Assembly: GCF_004379255.2 (NCBI RefSeq)
Contig: NC_056046.1
Coordinates: 12,152,001-12,216,000, forward strand
From: Salvia splendens
Taxonomy: Eukaryota; Streptophyta; Magnoliopsida; Lamiales; Lamiaceae
Direction of reading: 5' to 3'
DNA: 64,000 nucleotides
Within the stretch, counting starts at the first letter, position 1, and the number at the start of each line of letters is the position of its first letter. Of this stretch, positions 54,868 to 64,000 are shown piece by piece. A model generated the notes under the pieces. The model made no database searches, was not told where the DNA came from, and was given only the letters and a program-made list of their open reading frames with translations. Both the position numbers and the translations under genes were made by a program.

Positions 54868-54873
<6 letters not shown>

Positions 54874-55139
54874 GTATGTGACAATGTGTAGTGTATTACT
54901 ACTATCATTCACCCATCATCATCAATACCTACTATTCTGCTAGATGCTTCATTCTTCCATCTTCATTTCTAATTTCTAAACAAATATATTTGAATGAAAC
55001 ATATATATTGGGGGTCTGCCCCCATCCTACACACCTACATTCATTCATTGCCTAAACTAACATGAATTAAGCCTGCATCTACACTCATTCATTTCCCATT
55101 CCCCTCTCACATATTACTCACAACATAAAGAAACCTACT

Positions 55140-55306
55140 ACTCTACCTACTTCTCTCTAAACCTTGTTTTTTTTCCATGGGGACCTCTCTATCCTCTATT
55201 CCCCCCAAAAAGTGAGAGAAATCTGCCTTGCTGCAACCCTCTCTCTCTCTCTCTCTCTCTCTCTTCACTGTGACAGCCGGACTCTCTATATATCTTTCTA
55301 GTAAGT
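55140..55306 (+). promoter_or_regulatory. Candidate untranslated first exon with splice donor
   Basis: A pyrimidine-rich stretch with a (CT)13 run (55239-55264) ends at a consensus donor GTAAGT (55301-55306). This is how many plant leaders with a 5' UTR intron look. No coding exon follows that I can recognise, so a non-coding RNA or a chance match is possible. Confidence 0.3.
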
Positions 55307-55516
55307 ACTTATGCTGAGTGAAATTTCTAATTAAACTACTTAGTAGTAATATCTTAGTAGTATTACTTAATTATATTCATATTAATAGGAGTATTATATT
55401 GGTGAAGGGGTTTGGATTAGACTAATATTTTGTTAGCTAGTGAGACAGGCACATATATACATTCTTGGAGTTGTGGGATTTTTGGGATGTTGTACAGTTT
55501 TGACTTTTGAACTAGA

Positions 55517-55551
55517 TTGTCACATCGCAAGAATTGCTTTGCTTGTGACAA
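55517..55551. repeat. 35-nt hairpin
   Basis: TTGTCACA (55517-55524) plus GCAA (55527-55530) pair with TTGC (55539-55542) plus TGTGACAA (55544-55551): 12 pairs, a small bulge, 8-nt loop. Function unknown. Confidence 0.7.
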
Positions 55552-57123
55552 CTTTGGGACTGCACCTAACTGAAAACTAAGTCCCATTTTTCTGCAATTC
55601 TTTTTAGTTACATTTCCATCATGTGTGTGTGTATTATCAATACACAATAGGTCTACGGAAGTTGAGATTCACATATAAAAAGTTAATGCATTATGCTACA
55701 AGATCCAATTCTCATTAAATTTAGAATGTCAGTAATGTTAGTGACTGATCAAGATTCTAGTACTGCTACTTCTGAAAGTAGAGTTTTGTTCCCCGAGACA
55801 AGCACAAACCATTATGTTATGCCCACAATATTGCTACCTAAGAATTGGACACTCATTATTAATCCAGAGACGAATTACAAATTTCAATATGTGCGTAATT
55901 TTATGCTATGATTACTTCACTGCGAAACAAAATATATGCTGAGCATATATGTACAAATTCCATTTTTTTGTTTGCCATGTAGGTAGGTTTTCTCCATTAG
56001 TGGTTAGAGTCCTTCTTTTGTGTGTTATGTTGTGAGAATCTATACTCATTTCAATCCATACAAGAATGATAAATCACATTTGAGAAGCATAAGTGAGATT
56101 TAAAATTGAAACCTAAGGAATATCCACTAGGGATTCTATGCATGGGAGTTTTCTATATTCTAGAGTACTTAATTATAAGATTTGCAAATCAATTTCTTCT
56201 ATACAACTACACATTGATGATCATACCTTATTAGAACATGTGTTCTAATTTTTTAAAAATTGCTGAACTAGGGTTATTTTATTAAAAAATAAACGAAAAA
56301 AAATTCAAAACCCTCAGACGTCAATTTGAAGATTTAAGGGTCAAGCGTCATTACAACCTTTACTACAACGGAAACTGGGAAATTAAAGAAAACGAAAAGG
56401 ATTCAATAAACGGGAAAAAAGAAAGGAAACTTTGTTCTTTCTTCAGATGAGTTCAATATGATAGCAGCATATGTAAATTAAAGGGGTTAGTAGTACTTAA
56501 AGACTGAATCAGGCTCATCACAGCACCAGCATACGTTCAGACAGCAAGAGCATCATTAGTAATTATGAAAATCTGAGAATCATATTTAGTTAAATCGAAC
56601 ATTTAAAGCTGCCAGAGCATTTTCCGCATATCAATTGAATTGAGATAATAAGACATATGATGCTGCACATGCATACAAGGTTTAAGCATGCATGGTTATT
56701 TTAGGTTAACTTTTTTCTCTTTTTCTCTCTACTTCACATTTATTCTACTGTAAAGTGTGTGCTTCTTCTTGACCTAAGCAAACCACCACCTCTCTCATAT
56801 ACAATTACAATATAAACTTCAAATAAAAACTCATATACCACAAATACAATTATTCACAAGAGTTTAGCTAGGTTTCATTCCAAACACACACATACTTATA
56901 GATCTGTTACAAAAGTAAAATGAGGTAATGATTCTTGACTAAATTGTGCTATAATCATAGGCTGGAGTGGCCACAGTGTATATGTTATACAATATCCATT
57001 TATATCAGCATTAAAAAAAAGAAGATTATTGGTACCGAGTATATATCAGCAATGGCAAGCAACTAAAGCATGGTCCTGCACAATTTTTCACAAAGTACAC
57101 ACACAAAATGTATAAATATATAT

Positions 57124-57140
57124 GTGTGTGTGTGTGTGTA
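57124..57140. repeat. (TG)n short microsatellite
   Basis: A short TG run directly after TATATATA. Confidence 0.85.
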
Positions 57141-57794
57141 TTATGCCCCTCTTTATGCTAGAGATACAGATGCAGAAAGCTTTTCACTTGTTATACAAGC
57201 AGCTAATACCAGAAGTAGAAAAAAGGTCCACTGATTGCACTACATGCTCATAGCTCGAGATTTATCAATTTAACGCCATTCTGTTATTTGATACTCCCAA
57301 AATAGACAGCCTTCATATAGAATTGAGATGAAAAAAATATAAAATATAATCACATATTCATGGGAAGTCTCTTCATGTATATTTACTCAGCAATTACAAA
57401 TACTTGTAATTAATGCCAAAAATGGTGGAATTTACCATCAGCTAGCTTCATGATTTCGCAACTAACATAAAAATTTAGGTCCTAAATGAAAATGCACAAT
57501 CTTGAAACAATAAAAATAGGGCCACAGCCACAATTGACATGACAAGGTAGAGGAAAAATGATATTGTCAAGTCGAAGAGGAAACATCGGTTTCTAAGTAA
57601 TTGACCATTTAACATCATGTGTGGAGATGACGATATAGATATACTCTTTTCATCTCATGTAGGGACCAAACTCACCAATTATATTGCTACAAGTTTTCAT
57701 TAAGATGTAGTATTGAATTTCCCCTCTCCCCCTCACTATCAAATCAAACTGCTAATTCTTCTATATATCTCCACATAATTATTTTTCCATCACC

Positions 57795-57841
57795 TACATA
57801 CATACATACATACATACATACATACATACATACATACATAC
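57795..57841. repeat. (CATA)n microsatellite
   Basis: About eleven tandem CATA units. Confidence 0.92.
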
Positions 57842-58142
57842 CTTAATCTTCTCTCAATCTCTATCCCGATTCCATTCTTGCGTCGTGTTTTACTCATCTG
57901 AAACCACACACACACACACCATGATTTATATATATTCAAACTGGATTAGAAGCAAATGTTGCTTGCATATGTCAGGCACAAGATTGTGTATAAGTGTGTG
58001 TGTGTGTAGTATGCTTTATGAACCACTAATTACCAATTAAGGACTATTAACTGCTATCTTTCCATAATGTCTGTGATTCAATCACACCCTAGTATAGTAT
58101 AAAAAATGAAAAAAAACATCTCTAATGAGTGTTAGGCTCTAC

Positions 58143-58198
58143 TCTTATCTAAAAAGATAAGAACAACCTAAGTATTTCATTTTAACAAGAATACTTAG
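58143..58198. repeat. Two adjacent short hairpins
   Basis: TCTTATCT pairs with AGATAAGA (58143-58162), and CTAAGTATT (58168-58176) with AATACTTAG (58190-58198). They are six bases apart. Confidence 0.6.
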
Positions 58199-58299
58199 AT
58201 TACCTACACCAACAGGCAGCAAAAGCACACCTTAAATTCAAATAAAATTGTTAATTCATCACACTCATAAGTCCATATATGCATATAGCATGCAAATGT

Positions 58300-58770
58300 G
58301 AAAACATTTAGTTGAGAAGTTAGGAATTACATCGAATTGGCAGAATTAAAGAGAAAGAAGGAGAGAATTGGTGAAAAGTAAAAAAAGTAGAAGAGCAGCA
58401 AAACAGAAAGTGATGATAAATGCAAGGAAATAAGAGATGATAGTTGTACATGTACCTCCAAAAGCTGCGAAGGCAGCAGTAGTTGTGGGTGTGGAAGAGA
58501 TATAAGCAATTAAGACAAAAGGGATAATTCTGCAATCTTTGTTGATTTTGAAAGAATTAGAAAGCAGCAGAAATAGAAGTAGAAATAGAAATAGAAATGG
58601 AAATAGGAATAGGAATAGTGTGTATAGATACAAAAAACATAAAATAACGAGGGAATTGAAGGGAAATGTGTGTTTCATTTCATCTATTTATCCAGTTGCA
58701 GCATTCTTTGATTTGATTGTACAAAGAGAATAGAATACTCAAAATCCCCAAACTCAACAATGCAAAATAC
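58300..58770 (-). other. Probable 3' UTR of the NGATHA gene
   Basis: It lies directly downstream of the stop in minus sense. A possible donor (GGAG then GTACATGT, about 58455) could mark a 3' UTR intron. It contains hexamer-like repeats of AGAAAT/GGAAAT (58558-58618). No coding. Confidence 0.45.
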
Positions 58771-59739
58771 CTAAATATCCAAATCCAAATCCAAATCCAA
58801 AGACATGGATCCCTTCCCTTTGTCGTGATCCTGCGGGCGGAGGGAGGGCGGCGCCGCCAGCAGCTGGTGGTGGGCCGCGGAGGAGGACAGTATATCGCAT
58901 TCATCCGAGTCAGAGATAGGACAGTCCATGTTCACGCCGAACAGCCTAAGTCGCTTTGCTGCAGCTTTTCCCTGGACCACCGGCACCGACTCGAACACCA
59001 TCTGCTCCCTCTGCCCCGGCCCCGCTGCCGCTGCCGTTCCAAACGCCGCTCCTCCCCTCAGGTACACTATCGACCCCGGGGGGCACGGGCTTCCGTTCAC
59101 CACACTTCCGTACGCGTAGGGCCCGTACCCCGTCGGCGGGTGGTGGTAGTGGTGGTGCGTCGTCGTGTGGAGATACTCCCGCGGCGGCGGCGGCGCGGGC
59201 TGCGTCGGCGGGATGAATAAGGGGCTCCAGGGGTGGTGGTGGAGGGCGCGGAAGGAGAAGTGGTGGGGGATGCTGGACGAGGCGTGGAGATCCGGTGCGT
59301 CGGGGCGGCGGCGCCAGTCGATGAAGAGGCGGTCCTTCGCGAGCTCGCCGACGCCGCGCTGGAAGGAGACGATGTCGCCGGCGTCGAGCTTCTTCTCCTT
59401 CACGAACCGGGACCATCCTTTAGTCATCACGTAGCTCTGGCTGCTGTTCCAGTACGAGTAGCGGAACCGCCACGGCTTCCCGTTGCGGTCCTCGAAATTG
59501 AGGAGCAAACCCTTCTCGTTTGCGGAGGAGTCGAGGGGGAAGTACTTCTCCGCGTGCTGCTTCGGAATCACAAGGCGGTTCAGCTTCCCCACGTCGCTCG
59601 GCGTCACCACCTTGTCGAACATGTGCTCGCGCTGCACCGCCGCCGCGCCGGAGCTGCTGCCCTCGCGCCGTGCCGCCGCCTGATCCTCCGGCTCGTCTCC
59701 CTCGCCGTAGCTGCTGTATGGCCTCGGATGGAAAGACAT
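58771..59739 (-). CDS. NGA: NGATHA-type B3-domain transcription factor
   Basis: Single open frame, 322 aa, no intron in the coding region. Residues 38-146 form a B3 DNA-binding domain of the RAV/NGA class ([68 protein letters not shown]). There is no AP2 domain, which sets it apart from RAV1/2. A His/Pro-rich linker follows. RLFGV at 265-269 is the B3 repression motif. The C-terminus reads [10 protein letters not shown], an LxLxL (EAR-like) repressor motif. Family role: nuclear repressors in leaf-margin growth and style/gynoecium development. ATG 59739 is preceded by a CT-rich leader. Coding DNA is strongly GC-rich against the AT-rich surroundings, which creates many shadow frames on the plus strand. 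Confidence 0.95.
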   Translation of the reverse strand: MSFHPRPYSSYGEGDEPEDQAAARREGSSSGAAAVQREHMFDKVVTPSDVGKLNRLVIPKQHAEKYFPLDSSANEKGLLLNFEDRNGKPWRFRYSYWNSSQSYVMTKGWSRFVKEKKLDAGDIVSFQRGVGELAKDRLFIDWRRRPDAPDLHASSSIPHHFSFRALHHHPWSPLFIPPTQPAPPPPREYLHTTTHHHYHHPPTGYGPYAYGSVVNGSPCPPGSIVYLRGGAAFGTAAAAGPGQREQMVFESVPVVQGKAAAKRLRLFGVNMDCPISDSDECDILSSSAAHHQLLAAPPSLRPQDHDKGKGSMSLDLDLDLDI

Positions 59740-60110
59740 GATGGTAATTAGTGAGTCGAATTAAGTCGAAATCTGCATCGATTTAGGGTTTGGAAGATGG
59801 AGAAAAGAGGGAATTGAGATTTAGAGAGATGAAAAAATGAGTCTCGTCTCGATTCTCATCTATGTTTTCTCTACTTCTACTTCTTCCTCTTCTACTATGT
59901 TGTTGACCTTTCTCGCGAGTAGAGAAAGAAAGGGAGAAAAAATAAATTAAAGAAAAAACAAAGATAGGATTTTAGAGAGAGAAAGGTGAGAATGAATGTA
60001 TCTGTGGGTGTGTGAGTGAATATAATGGATGCAGGTTATTTTCTTGGTGGGGTGTCTCGCCCACCCCAGAACTTGCACAGCTTACCCATTTTCTTTCAAT
60101 TTATATATTC
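59740..60110 (-). promoter_or_regulatory. Leader and proximal upstream region of the NGATHA gene
   Basis: In minus sense, a pyrimidine-rich leader (TCTCTCTTTCTC..., CTTCTTCCTCTTCTAC) precedes the ATG, as in many plant developmental regulators. No clear TATA box is assigned. Confidence 0.45.
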
Positions 60111-60629
60111 CTACCTAGGAGAGAGAAACATCGAATATATTGAGTTCCTTTTTCTTTTTTACATATATACTCCATAAAATAAATATTAACCAGAAAATTA
60201 AAGAGTATCATTTCCTATATTAAAACATAGAAAAATAAAAATAATTAGAAGTGACCAGAAGAACTAATTTACTTTATACTGTAGTTTGAGCTAGCACTAC
60301 TTTTATACTATTTCCCATGTAATTTTGTATACATGTGCGTGTTCACACGAACATTTCTATAAATTTTAGTATAAGCATGTATAAATAAATGCATTCAATT
60401 ATTTGTCAGATAATTAGAAGTATCTAAATATAGGTCGCATAGCCAATTTAGATGAAATTAATAATTAAAACAAAACGATGTCTAGAGTTTGAGTAAATAA
60501 TTACCAAAAGTTTGTTGAGTCAAGTACTCTCATCCCATAAAATTCTACTATAAGTTCAGCTTACTATAGATAGATATCTTAAAATTATTAAGCGATGAAA
60601 CAAAGAAGATATAAGAAAACAAACTAGAT
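60111..60629. other. AT-rich upstream DNA
   Basis: No gene or repeat that I can support. Confidence 0.5.
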
Positions 60630-61110
60630 ATACCCGTGAGATAGGATCTATTGTCCTCGCCTTCAATGAAGCTCGATCCTCGGTGCTTGATTTAATCCTT
60701 CAACTCCTATATGAACTAAGGTATATGGAATATGGTAGATGATGTTTAGAGTGGTGTAAGATGTGTCTAAAAGTATGAAAAGGTCTAAAAGAGTCTTTGA
60801 AATCGTCCACAAGGACCTCCTTATATAGATAGGAGGAGATTGGCTTGACAAGACAAGAGATCTAGGGTTTCTGCATAGCAAAAATTCTAGCACGACATTG
60901 GGCACTCTCTAGTCTCGGACACATCCAAGTAGGTCGTTGGGTTGGCATTGTTGTCAAGTCAGCGGGTCAAGGATCACTGGCTTGGATAAGTTATTCCAGG
61001 ACACTCCCAACGGATCTTCGTGTTGGAGTTTGGACTTTGTTATCTATTTTAAGTCTATTCTCGCATGGAATGGTCAATATATCAAAGTATAGAAACATAG
61101 ACATACTCAA
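60630..61110 (-). repeat. LTR-like fragment
   Basis: In minus sense it has a clear promoter core, CTATATAAGG (60818-60828), about 200 bp into a moderately GC region, followed by a transcribed-leader-like stretch and no coding frame. This is the look of a solo LTR or promoter remnant of a retrotransposon. No partner copy or target duplication was found. Confidence 0.35.
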
Positions 61111-62614
61111 TCTTAACTCAAGTAAAATGTTATCAAAACTGAGCAAGTCTAACCCCTAAAATAAAGTAAGATCCGTTTGGATCATTTATAATTAAGTGAG
61201 AATTAGATGTGATTAATGCATATCTAATTATGTGGTCTCCCTGAAGTGGTAGTGTGCACTTAAGTTCTCCTTTTTTATAGTATAGGAGTAATATATAAAA
61301 TGCTTATCTTTGTCCTACAATCTTTATTTTAAATACTTAATTAACAAGAGTTTCTAAGGAGACATCCCAAGCCTATATATAATCATGCCTAAGAATGTGT
61401 ATTATATAATTGTAGAAATATATATTCCGCACTAAGCAAGACTCTGTGAGCTTATTGATTAGAAGAGTATTTATAACAATTACTCGTAATGAATTATGCA
61501 GTCTAATAAAATGTGTTATTAACGTGTAGTAGATAGCACTACTTGACGTTGAATTAAATTGTTAAAACAGAATTGAGACAATAAATAATTAATTGGTGAA
61601 ATAGAGCTAAAAGTGAAAAGGAATTGTTTTTGGAGGAGTGGGGGCCCATCGATTACCTGGCTGGGTTCATGTGAGCTCGTCCTTGTCATATGTGTGGATT
61701 TTATCACCATACTCTATGCATACACATACTCTGTATCTATATGCACATGTCTATACAATTTAGATATATATACAATATTCAACTACACCCATCAAACTAA
61801 CACCTCCATTATTTTATTCAAATCCAACTATGCCTAATTATAAAGGTAAGATTATTTAAAAGTATTCCTAGTGTAGTAACGGATGCATTTGCAGGCTGCA
61901 CTGCACGGTGCATTTCTTCTAATAAAATTAAATTTAAATTAATCAATAGAAATGTAGTACTATTATTCTTGAATCAAGCTGCTGGATGCGACATGCATTC
62001 GAATCTCTTAAAATGACTCTTTTAAATATATACAACGATTCATCTGGCATAGATGGAGATAATAGTTTAATTAATTCTTCTTCTATAGAGAAATAGATTT
62101 AATATATAAACATGTAAATCCATATGTAAGATGCTCATAGGTAGAATATTTCGACGAAATGCAAAGACTAATTAAGATTCCAATTTACAATATTTCCGGT
62201 TCGAAATTTAGAAACACAAACAATTATTGGTCACTTTTAAATGTAAGAACTAGAAGCATTAAAATATACTAATATACTACTTCCTCAGTGATGTGTAACT
62301 TTCATAGCATATCTACACATAAATTAAAAGCCAGCTGTTTAGCTCGAAATTTCATTTGCAATTATGTAACTTGTCGGAGAGCTGCTCAATTAATTATCTA
62401 TGCCAGGATTAAATAATTAAACTACAGAGTATATAGGTATAGCTTTGTGGTGGTGAATATTAATTTATAGTACATACCATGATTAATTAATCACACACGC
62501 ATATATATAGTATGATGCATGTTAATTTAATTAAATTGTAGACTAGTGTGTGTTCCTAACTAATGCCACGTCTATGTTAATAATATAAGTAGTTTGGTAG
62601 TTAGGGTTACTTAC

Positions 62615-62639
62615 ATTATTATTATTATTATTATTATTA
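62615..62639. repeat. (ATT)n microsatellite
   Basis: About eight ATT units. Confidence 0.9.
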
Positions 62640-62864
62640 CTACAATTATTATTAGTATTGTTGACTTACTGTTCAAAATTTAGTCCGTACAACACCCTTA
62701 ATTTAGTTTTTAGTAGGATTTAATTAGGAGAAAGTCTTGCTCTCGCACACGTTCTACAGTATTAAGTAACATTTACTTTTTCCATGTTAATTACACCGAC
62801 ATAAATAAATATTATTTTAATGATAAGCCGGATTCCTCAACTTTGAATAGTGTTTTACGCCATA

Positions 62865-62927
62865 TTTTATGAGTTTTGATCAAATTTTTATGTGATTTTA
62901 TGAGTTTTGATCAAATTTTTATGTGGG
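62865..62927. repeat. 31-bp tandem duplication
   Basis: TTTTATGAGTTTTGATCAAA plus the following TTTTTATGTG occurs twice in direct succession, almost unchanged. Confidence 0.85.
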
Positions 62928-64000
62928 AGAGACTTGTTCACATAAATTGACTGATGTCACACATGAGTTCATCGGCTTGAGTTTCAGCAAATTTTTTAGG
63001 TTCGAATTCGTTTCGACATGTCATTAATAATCCATGTAGAGTATTGTCGGCAAAAAGGGTTCAATTGCTAAAATACTAACGAATTTCAACTATGTTTGAT
63101 TTTCAACCCGTTTTAAAATACTAGTATTTATTTTTATCAAATTAGACGTATTCAAATCTGTTTTATTGTTTAAAAAATATTTAAGTTGAATTAAGTGAAT
63201 CATTATAGTCTAATTATATAAAATAATTTCTCAACAAGCTCGAATCTACACTTAAATAACTTGTTATCGTAGTGAACTCTGCACGAATCAAAGCTTATAG
63301 GTATAGCAATAAACCATATATTTATTTATTGTGATTTGACTTGATGTATTAATATTCAACCAGAGCGGTAGATGAGAGGAAAATCTGAGTTACTTAATTT
63401 ATACATACACCTTCAATTGTTAGTATTTTCAACTTAAAAAGGGTATACTAAAACATCAACTACAAGCTGTACTCATTTTCCGATTTCCATTATTGATATA
63501 GCACACAACTGATAATGAATAAATTAAATCCAATCAAGGATTGTTTACGTGAACAAAATTTAATTTGATATAATTTTCGTCTTTTAAATTTTCGATATGC
63601 AATTTAATGTAGGAAAATCTCACCATATACTTCTCGCTGTCGCACGTTATTAAAATTGATGCTACCTAGACCAACTAGATTATTTACGTACTGTAGCATT
63701 TAGGTAAAACAATTAATTTCATTAAACAACTGCACAACTTGAATTCTCAAAAAAAAAAAAAAACTGAATACACTTGAAAATAAAAATGCAGATACAAATA
63801 ATTGATAATAAATAAATAAAATTTCACTTGGGACCAAAAGAGGTTTTGCCTCACATGCATTAGACATAATAAATACAAATACAAGAAAAAAGCGAGGGCG
63901 ATTTATGATTATAGATTGAGATGCGATTAAAAGTAATAAACAGTTTGTCATTGCCATTACTCTTTCACTTTCCATTTCTTGCCCTCGCCTAAGCTCTTTT

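Larger units (their letters stand above)
52356..58299. other. Long non-coding region between MITE and NGATHA gene
   Basis: No protein gene that I can support in about 6 kb. It contains microsatellites, a promoter- or leader-like stretch at 55140-55306 and two small hairpins, listed separately. It may include distant regulatory DNA of the NGATHA gene. Confidence 0.5.
61111..64000. other. AT-rich non-coding DNA to the window end
   Basis: No gene supported. It contains an (ATT)n tract (62615-62639) and a 31-bp tandem duplication (62865-62927). Confidence 0.55.

Noticed and set aside
58717..59751. Several long plus-strand frames opposite the B3 gene
   Set aside because: They result from the GC-rich coding strand of the NGATHA gene, have Arg/Ala/Val low-complexity translations and no domain.
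1..64000. CRISPR arrays, bacterial operons, rRNA genes
   Set aside because: Repeats seen are microsatellites, LTRs and element tandem arrays; all genes are eukaryotic with introns.

Overview
The window is nuclear DNA of a flowering plant. The protein-coding genes have GT-AG introns, their intergenic DNA is AT-rich and full of Stowaway-type MITEs, LTR retrotransposons and microsatellites, and three gene families present are plant-specific (NAC, NGATHA-type B3, HIPP). Gene structure suggests a eudicot, but I cannot name the species from sequence alone.

Layout. (1) 312-9239, minus strand: a complete nucleoporin NUP98 gene. I rebuilt 12 coding exons; they sum to 3129 nt in one open frame (1042 aa), with a 16-nt first coding exon, a GLEBS motif and the C-terminal autoproteolytic site. 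(2) 12348-19251, minus: a 6.9-kb Ty3/gypsy element of the Tat/Retand type, deleted for most of gag-pol, with near-identical 638-bp LTRs and a TGCAC target duplication. (3) 20.0-28.2 kb: a transposon graveyard with a pol III box-bearing SINE/tRNA-like unit, a hairpin MITE, two copia fragments, a short gag-only LTR element (24676-26857, target duplication GAAAA) and a PIF/Harbinger transposase pseudogene. (4) 28955-34744, plus: a membrane-tethered NAC transcription factor, 6 exons, 539 aa. (5) 36764-48961, plus: a HIPP metallochaperone-like gene, 3 exons, 187 aa, whose first intron holds a second, almost complete Tat-type element (37291-48154, 10.9 kb, 618-bp LTRs, target duplication TTGAT). (6) 49.0-58.7 kb: about 10 kb with no convincing protein gene but with promoter-like stretches, a MITE and small hairpins. 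(7) 58771-59739, minus: a NGATHA-type B3 transcription factor (322 aa) with an RLFGV repression motif and an LDLDLDLDI tail. (8) 60.1-64.0 kb: non-coding, with one LTR-like fragment.

The most unusual content is in the two Tat-type elements. They lie in opposite orientation and belong to one family. Each carries, antisense to gag-pol and next to the 3' LTR, a spliced gene with matching intron positions in both copies: three sure exons and possibly a fourth that adds a second coiled-coil segment. The pol-containing copy also has a UAG stop between protease and reverse transcriptase followed by CAA UCA, which fits the CAR-YYA readthrough context, two RNase H domains, and a pair of tandem palindromes beside the polypurine tract that is kept in both copies. 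The pol-deleted copy has LTRs differing at about one position by eye, so it is young and may have been mobilised in trans by relatives like the second copy.

The four host genes have unrelated roles (nuclear pore, stress transcription factor released from membranes, metal/isoprenyl protein, organ development repressor) and show no operon-like link.
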